Notes under the pieces: model-generated | What the model was told of the DNA's origin: nothing | The model's input: only the letters and a program-made list of their open reading frames with translations | Databases searched by the model: none | In this document: positions 61,887 through 64,000 of the stretch, piece by piece | Numbering within the stretch: the stretch's first letter is position 1 | How the letters are laid out: the number at the start of each line of letters is the position of its first letter | Position numbers and translations under genes: made by a program | Source of the DNA: Phycisphaeraceae bacterium | Lineage (GTDB): Bacteria; Planctomycetota; Phycisphaerae; Phycisphaerales; Phycisphaeraceae | DNA: 64,000 nt | Reading direction: 5' to 3' | NCBI GenBank assembly: GCA_029260595.1 | Contig: JAJDCY010000013.1 | Location: 62,001 to 126,000, forward strand

Positions 61887-61910
61887 CATGGGTAAACGCG
61901 CTTACCCATG
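61887..61910. terminator. 9-bp hairpin after the pseudokinase gene
   Basis: CATGGGTAA (61887-61895), loop ACGCGC, TTACCCATG (61902-61910): perfect arms beginning 17 nt after the stop. A run of C precedes it, and no T tract follows. It may be a terminator or an operator-like palindrome ahead of the WecA-like gene. Confidence 0.5.
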
Positions 61911-62105
61911 TCTTCGCTCGCCCGGTGCCACCGACAACCCGTCTCGTGACCGTCGATCACCGGCTCACCGTCCGACTCTCCCACCCACCGCGCCGACACG
62001 ATACGATATCGCTGCGACCACCCGGACCGCCGACCCCGCTCGACCCACCAACCCCACGCACGACACCTGACGTAAGAACGCCAGCGCCGCAGGACGACAC
62101 CGCCC

Positions 62106-63332
62106 GTGCCCGACACCCCGCTCCAATCCGCCAACGACGTACTAAGCGACTACATCGGCGTCTTTCTGGTGGCCTTGGTCATCAGCTTCATCGCCACTCC
62201 GATCAACCGCTGGCTGGCCACCAAAAACGGCCTGGTCGACCTGCCCGACCTCCGCCGCAAGAACCACCTCGAGCCCGTGGCCTACCTCGGCGGCGTCGCG
62301 ATCCTCATGGGCTGGCTCGCGGGCGTCTACATCAGCTACATGCTCGCCCCGACGACTACCGAATCCTCGACCAACCCCGCCATCGCCGGCCACTTCCCCC
62401 TGCCCGTCGTCTTCGGTGCCACGGTCATCACTCTCACCGGCGTCATCGATGATGTCTACAGCATTAGCCCCCGCGTCAAGATCGGCGGGCAGTTCATGGC
62501 CGCCGCCGCCATGGCCATGTCCAGCCAGAGCCTGGGCACCAAACTCGTCGGCGACGTCATCGCCTCCACCGGCTACCCCGCCCCCTGGCCGATCGCCTAC
62601 ATCCTCGGCGCCGTCCTGCTCGCCGTCTTCGTCGTCGGAGGCTGCAACTCGATGAACCTGCTCGACGGGCTCGACGGGCTCGCCGCCGGTGTCGGCGCCA
62701 TCGCGTGCGCCGGATTCCTGTTCATCTCCGTCTACGCCGCCATCCAGATGCCCGACCCCGCCATGGACGGCGTCCGCATCGTCACCTGCCTGGCCGTCCT
62801 GGGCGCCCTCATGGGCTTCCTCCCCTACAACTTCAACCCCGCCAACATCTTCATGGGCGACGCCGGCTCTCTCCTACTCGGCTACCTGTGCGTCTCCACC
62901 ATCCTCCTGTTCGCCGACGCCCCACACAGCGGCCCCCGCCTGGTCATGGCCGCCCTGATCGTCTTCGCTCTGCCCATCACCGACACCGCCATGGCCATCG
63001 CCCGCCGCCTCTTCCGCAAGACCTCCATCTCCAGCGGCGACACCGACCACATCCACCACCAGATCCACCGCGCCGTCCAGAAGTTCAACCTCGGCCCCAA
63101 CCTCAGCGTCAAGCTCGCCGTCCTCACCATGTATGCCATCGCCACCGGCTTCGCCGTCCTCGGCTGCTCGGTCGTCTTCCTGCGATGGCGCTACGCAATG
63201 ATGGTCTTCTTCACCCTTTTCGCATTCATCCTCGTCGGCGCCTACAAATCAGGCCGCCGCCGTGCCCTGATCGACGCACTCGATCAGCAAACACCCCCCC
63301 CAGCCGTCGCGACCGACTCCCCCACCGCATAA
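62106..63332 (+). CDS. WecA-like undecaprenyl-phosphate sugar-1-phosphate transferase
   Basis: Transfers a sugar-phosphate (often GlcNAc-1-P) to the lipid carrier, the first step of polysaccharide repeat assembly. The 408-residue membrane protein, from GTG 62106, has MraY/WecA family motifs: DLPDLRRKNHLEPVAYLGG, NLLDGLDGLAAGVGAI, NPANIFMGDAGSLLLGY and the C-terminal SGDTDHIHHQIHR. About 10 transmembrane segments. Its place after the export/exosortase module suggests it starts the polymer made by that module. The sugar is unknown. Confidence 0.9.
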   Translation: MPDTPLQSANDVLSDYIGVFLVALVISFIATPINRWLATKNGLVDLPDLRRKNHLEPVAYLGGVAILMGWLAGVYISYMLAPTTTESSTNPAIAGHFPLPVVFGATVITLTGVIDDVYSISPRVKIGGQFMAAAAMAMSSQSLGTKLVGDVIASTGYPAPWPIAYILGAVLLAVFVVGGCNSMNLLDGLDGLAAGVGAIACAGFLFISVYAAIQMPDPAMDGVRIVTCLAVLGALMGFLPYNFNPANIFMGDAGSLLLGYLCVSTILLFADAPHSGPRLVMAALIVFALPITDTAMAIARRLFRKTSISSGDTDHIHHQIHRAVQKFNLGPNLSVKLAVLTMYAIATGFAVLGCSVVFLRWRYAMMVFFTLFAFILVGAYKSGRRRALIDALDQQTPPPAVATDSPTA

Positions 63333-63353
63333 ACCCGTATACACCCCGCCCTG

Positions 63354-63382
63354 TTGAGCAACCGCCGCATCGGCTGTATCTT
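63354..63382 (+). promoter_or_regulatory. Candidate rpsB promoter
   Basis: TTGAGC (63354-63359), 17-bp spacer, TATCTT (63377-63382), 4/6 matches each. Transcription near 63389 would give a leader of about 65 nt before the rpsB ATG. Confidence 0.42.
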
Positions 63383-63453
63383 ATCCCCTCGCAGCTCGGC
63401 CAAGCCGGGCGCGGCAACGTATCGCCCCACACCGCCCCTAAAGGAGCCAGGGT

Positions 63454-64000
63454 ATGGCATCGCTCGTCAAAGACCTCGTGGAAGCCGGCATCCACTTCGG
63501 ACACCGCTCCACCAACTGGAACCCGCGGATGTCGCCCTACATCTTCGGCAAGCGGAACAAAATCCACATCATCGACGTCAAAGCAACCGTCAAGGGCCTC
63601 CTGCTCGCCAGGAAGTTCCTGACCCAGTTGGTCGCCTCCGGCAAGGACGTCCTGTTCGTCGGCACCAAACGCCAGGCTCGCGCCTGCATCGAACGCCACG
63701 TTCGCGACGCCGAGATGCACTTTGTCACCGAACGATGGCTAGGCGGCACGCTGACAAACTTCCGAACGATCCGCGAGCGGCTCAACCGCCTGATCGAACT
63801 CGAAGGGCTTGAAGAGTCGGGCGAAATCAACAGCTACTCCAAAAAGATGGAAAGCCAGTTGCGCCGAGAGAAGAACAAAATCCTGCGGAACCTCGACGGC
63901 ATCCGCAACATGACCAAGCTCCCCGGTGCCATGGTTGTCATCGACGTCGCACGCGAGGTCAACGCCGTCAAGGAAGCACGCAAGCTCGGCATCCCCACGG
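63454..64000 (+). CDS. rpsB: 30S ribosomal protein S2, 3' end cut off by window
   Basis: The ATG at 63454 has an AAGGAG site (63441-63446). The 182 visible codons begin MASLVKDLVEAGIHFGHRST and include WNPRMSPYIFGKRNKIHIID and TERWLGGTLTNFRTI, diagnostic of S2. The C-terminal ~60-80 residues lie beyond the window; tsf commonly follows rpsB but cannot be seen. Confidence 0.96.
   Translation, partial: MASLVKDLVEAGIHFGHRSTNWNPRMSPYIFGKRNKIHIIDVKATVKGLLLARKFLTQLVASGKDVLFVGTKRQARACIERHVRDAEMHFVTERWLGGTLTNFRTIRERLNRLIELEGLEESGEINSYSKKMESQLRREKNKILRNLDGIRNMTKLPGAMVVIDVAREVNAVKEARKLGIPT

Noticed and set aside
1-64000. CRISPR arrays, transposases, integrases, prophage genes, restriction or toxin systems
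   Set aside because: No regularly spaced ~30-bp repeats and no recognisable mobile or defence gene among the supported coding regions.

Overview
The window reads as chromosomal DNA of a high-GC planctomycete, most likely of the Phycisphaerae type. Reasons: very GC-rich third codon positions; PEP-CTERM proteins together with an exosortase; mcsA-mcsB; GAF/HlyD fusion proteins; the squalene operon hpnC-hpnD-hpnE; DUF3467; and a TMTC-like membrane TPR protein. The lineage is an inference from gene content, as no rRNA gene is present. I found no insertion sequence, integrase, prophage, CRISPR array or tRNA.

Layout. 0-2.1 kb: a truncated CBS-domain gene and mcsA-mcsB (protein-arginine kinase) on the minus strand. 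2.3-11.2 kb: an SGNH hydrolase-like membrane protein, a beta-helix PEP-CTERM protein, a methyltransferase, a PhnP-like metallo-hydrolase, a zinc-ribbon membrane protein, an isolated nuoI, a double-thioredoxin protein and a membrane protein. 11.2-15.6 kb: hemB, diverging from a two-gene HlyD/GAF-HlyD operon followed by a small orphan gene. 15.6-21.2 kb: tsaD, an S41 protease, a GlcD-type oxidase and two small envelope proteins. 21.2-23.1 kb: a peroxiredoxin, then 849 bp without a gene that holds a possible structured RNA and a 15-bp purine repeat. 23.1-31.5 kb: rpsD, fabI, a TMTC-like protein, queG and nuoD-nuoE-small protein-nuoF. 31.5-34.6 kb: a LamG PEP-CTERM protein, a DUF3467 protein and an HtrA-type protease.

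34.8-39.5 kb is a polysaccharide export module: an outer-membrane export lipoprotein, a BY-kinase with an intact P-loop and Tyr-rich tail, and a CpsB-type phosphatase, behind a near-consensus promoter. 39.7-43.4 kb is hpnCDE. 43.5-49.8 kb is a type IV pilus/type II secretion-like operon (PilT ATPase, GspF-like platform protein and three pilin-like proteins, one with EF-hand loops). 50-51 kb is gpsA. 51.4-63.3 kb is a second polysaccharide/exosortase module: export lipoprotein, exosortase-EpsI fusion, a 1,494-residue TPR protein, a BY-kinase-like protein whose Walker A lysine is replaced by serine, and a WecA-like sugar-phosphate transferase. The window ends inside rpsB.

How the parts fit. The exosortase probably processes the two PEP-CTERM proteins encoded here and many elsewhere. 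Two polysaccharide export sets lie within 30 kb, but only one has an apparently active kinase/phosphatase pair, so the second may depend on another kinase or act purely as a chain-length/scaffold protein. The pilin-like operon, TPR proteins and lipoproteins add to the envelope theme. Housekeeping genes (hemB, tsaD, rpsD, fabI, gpsA, rpsB, nuo) are interspersed. Promoters were found only by reading hexamers and spacing by eye.
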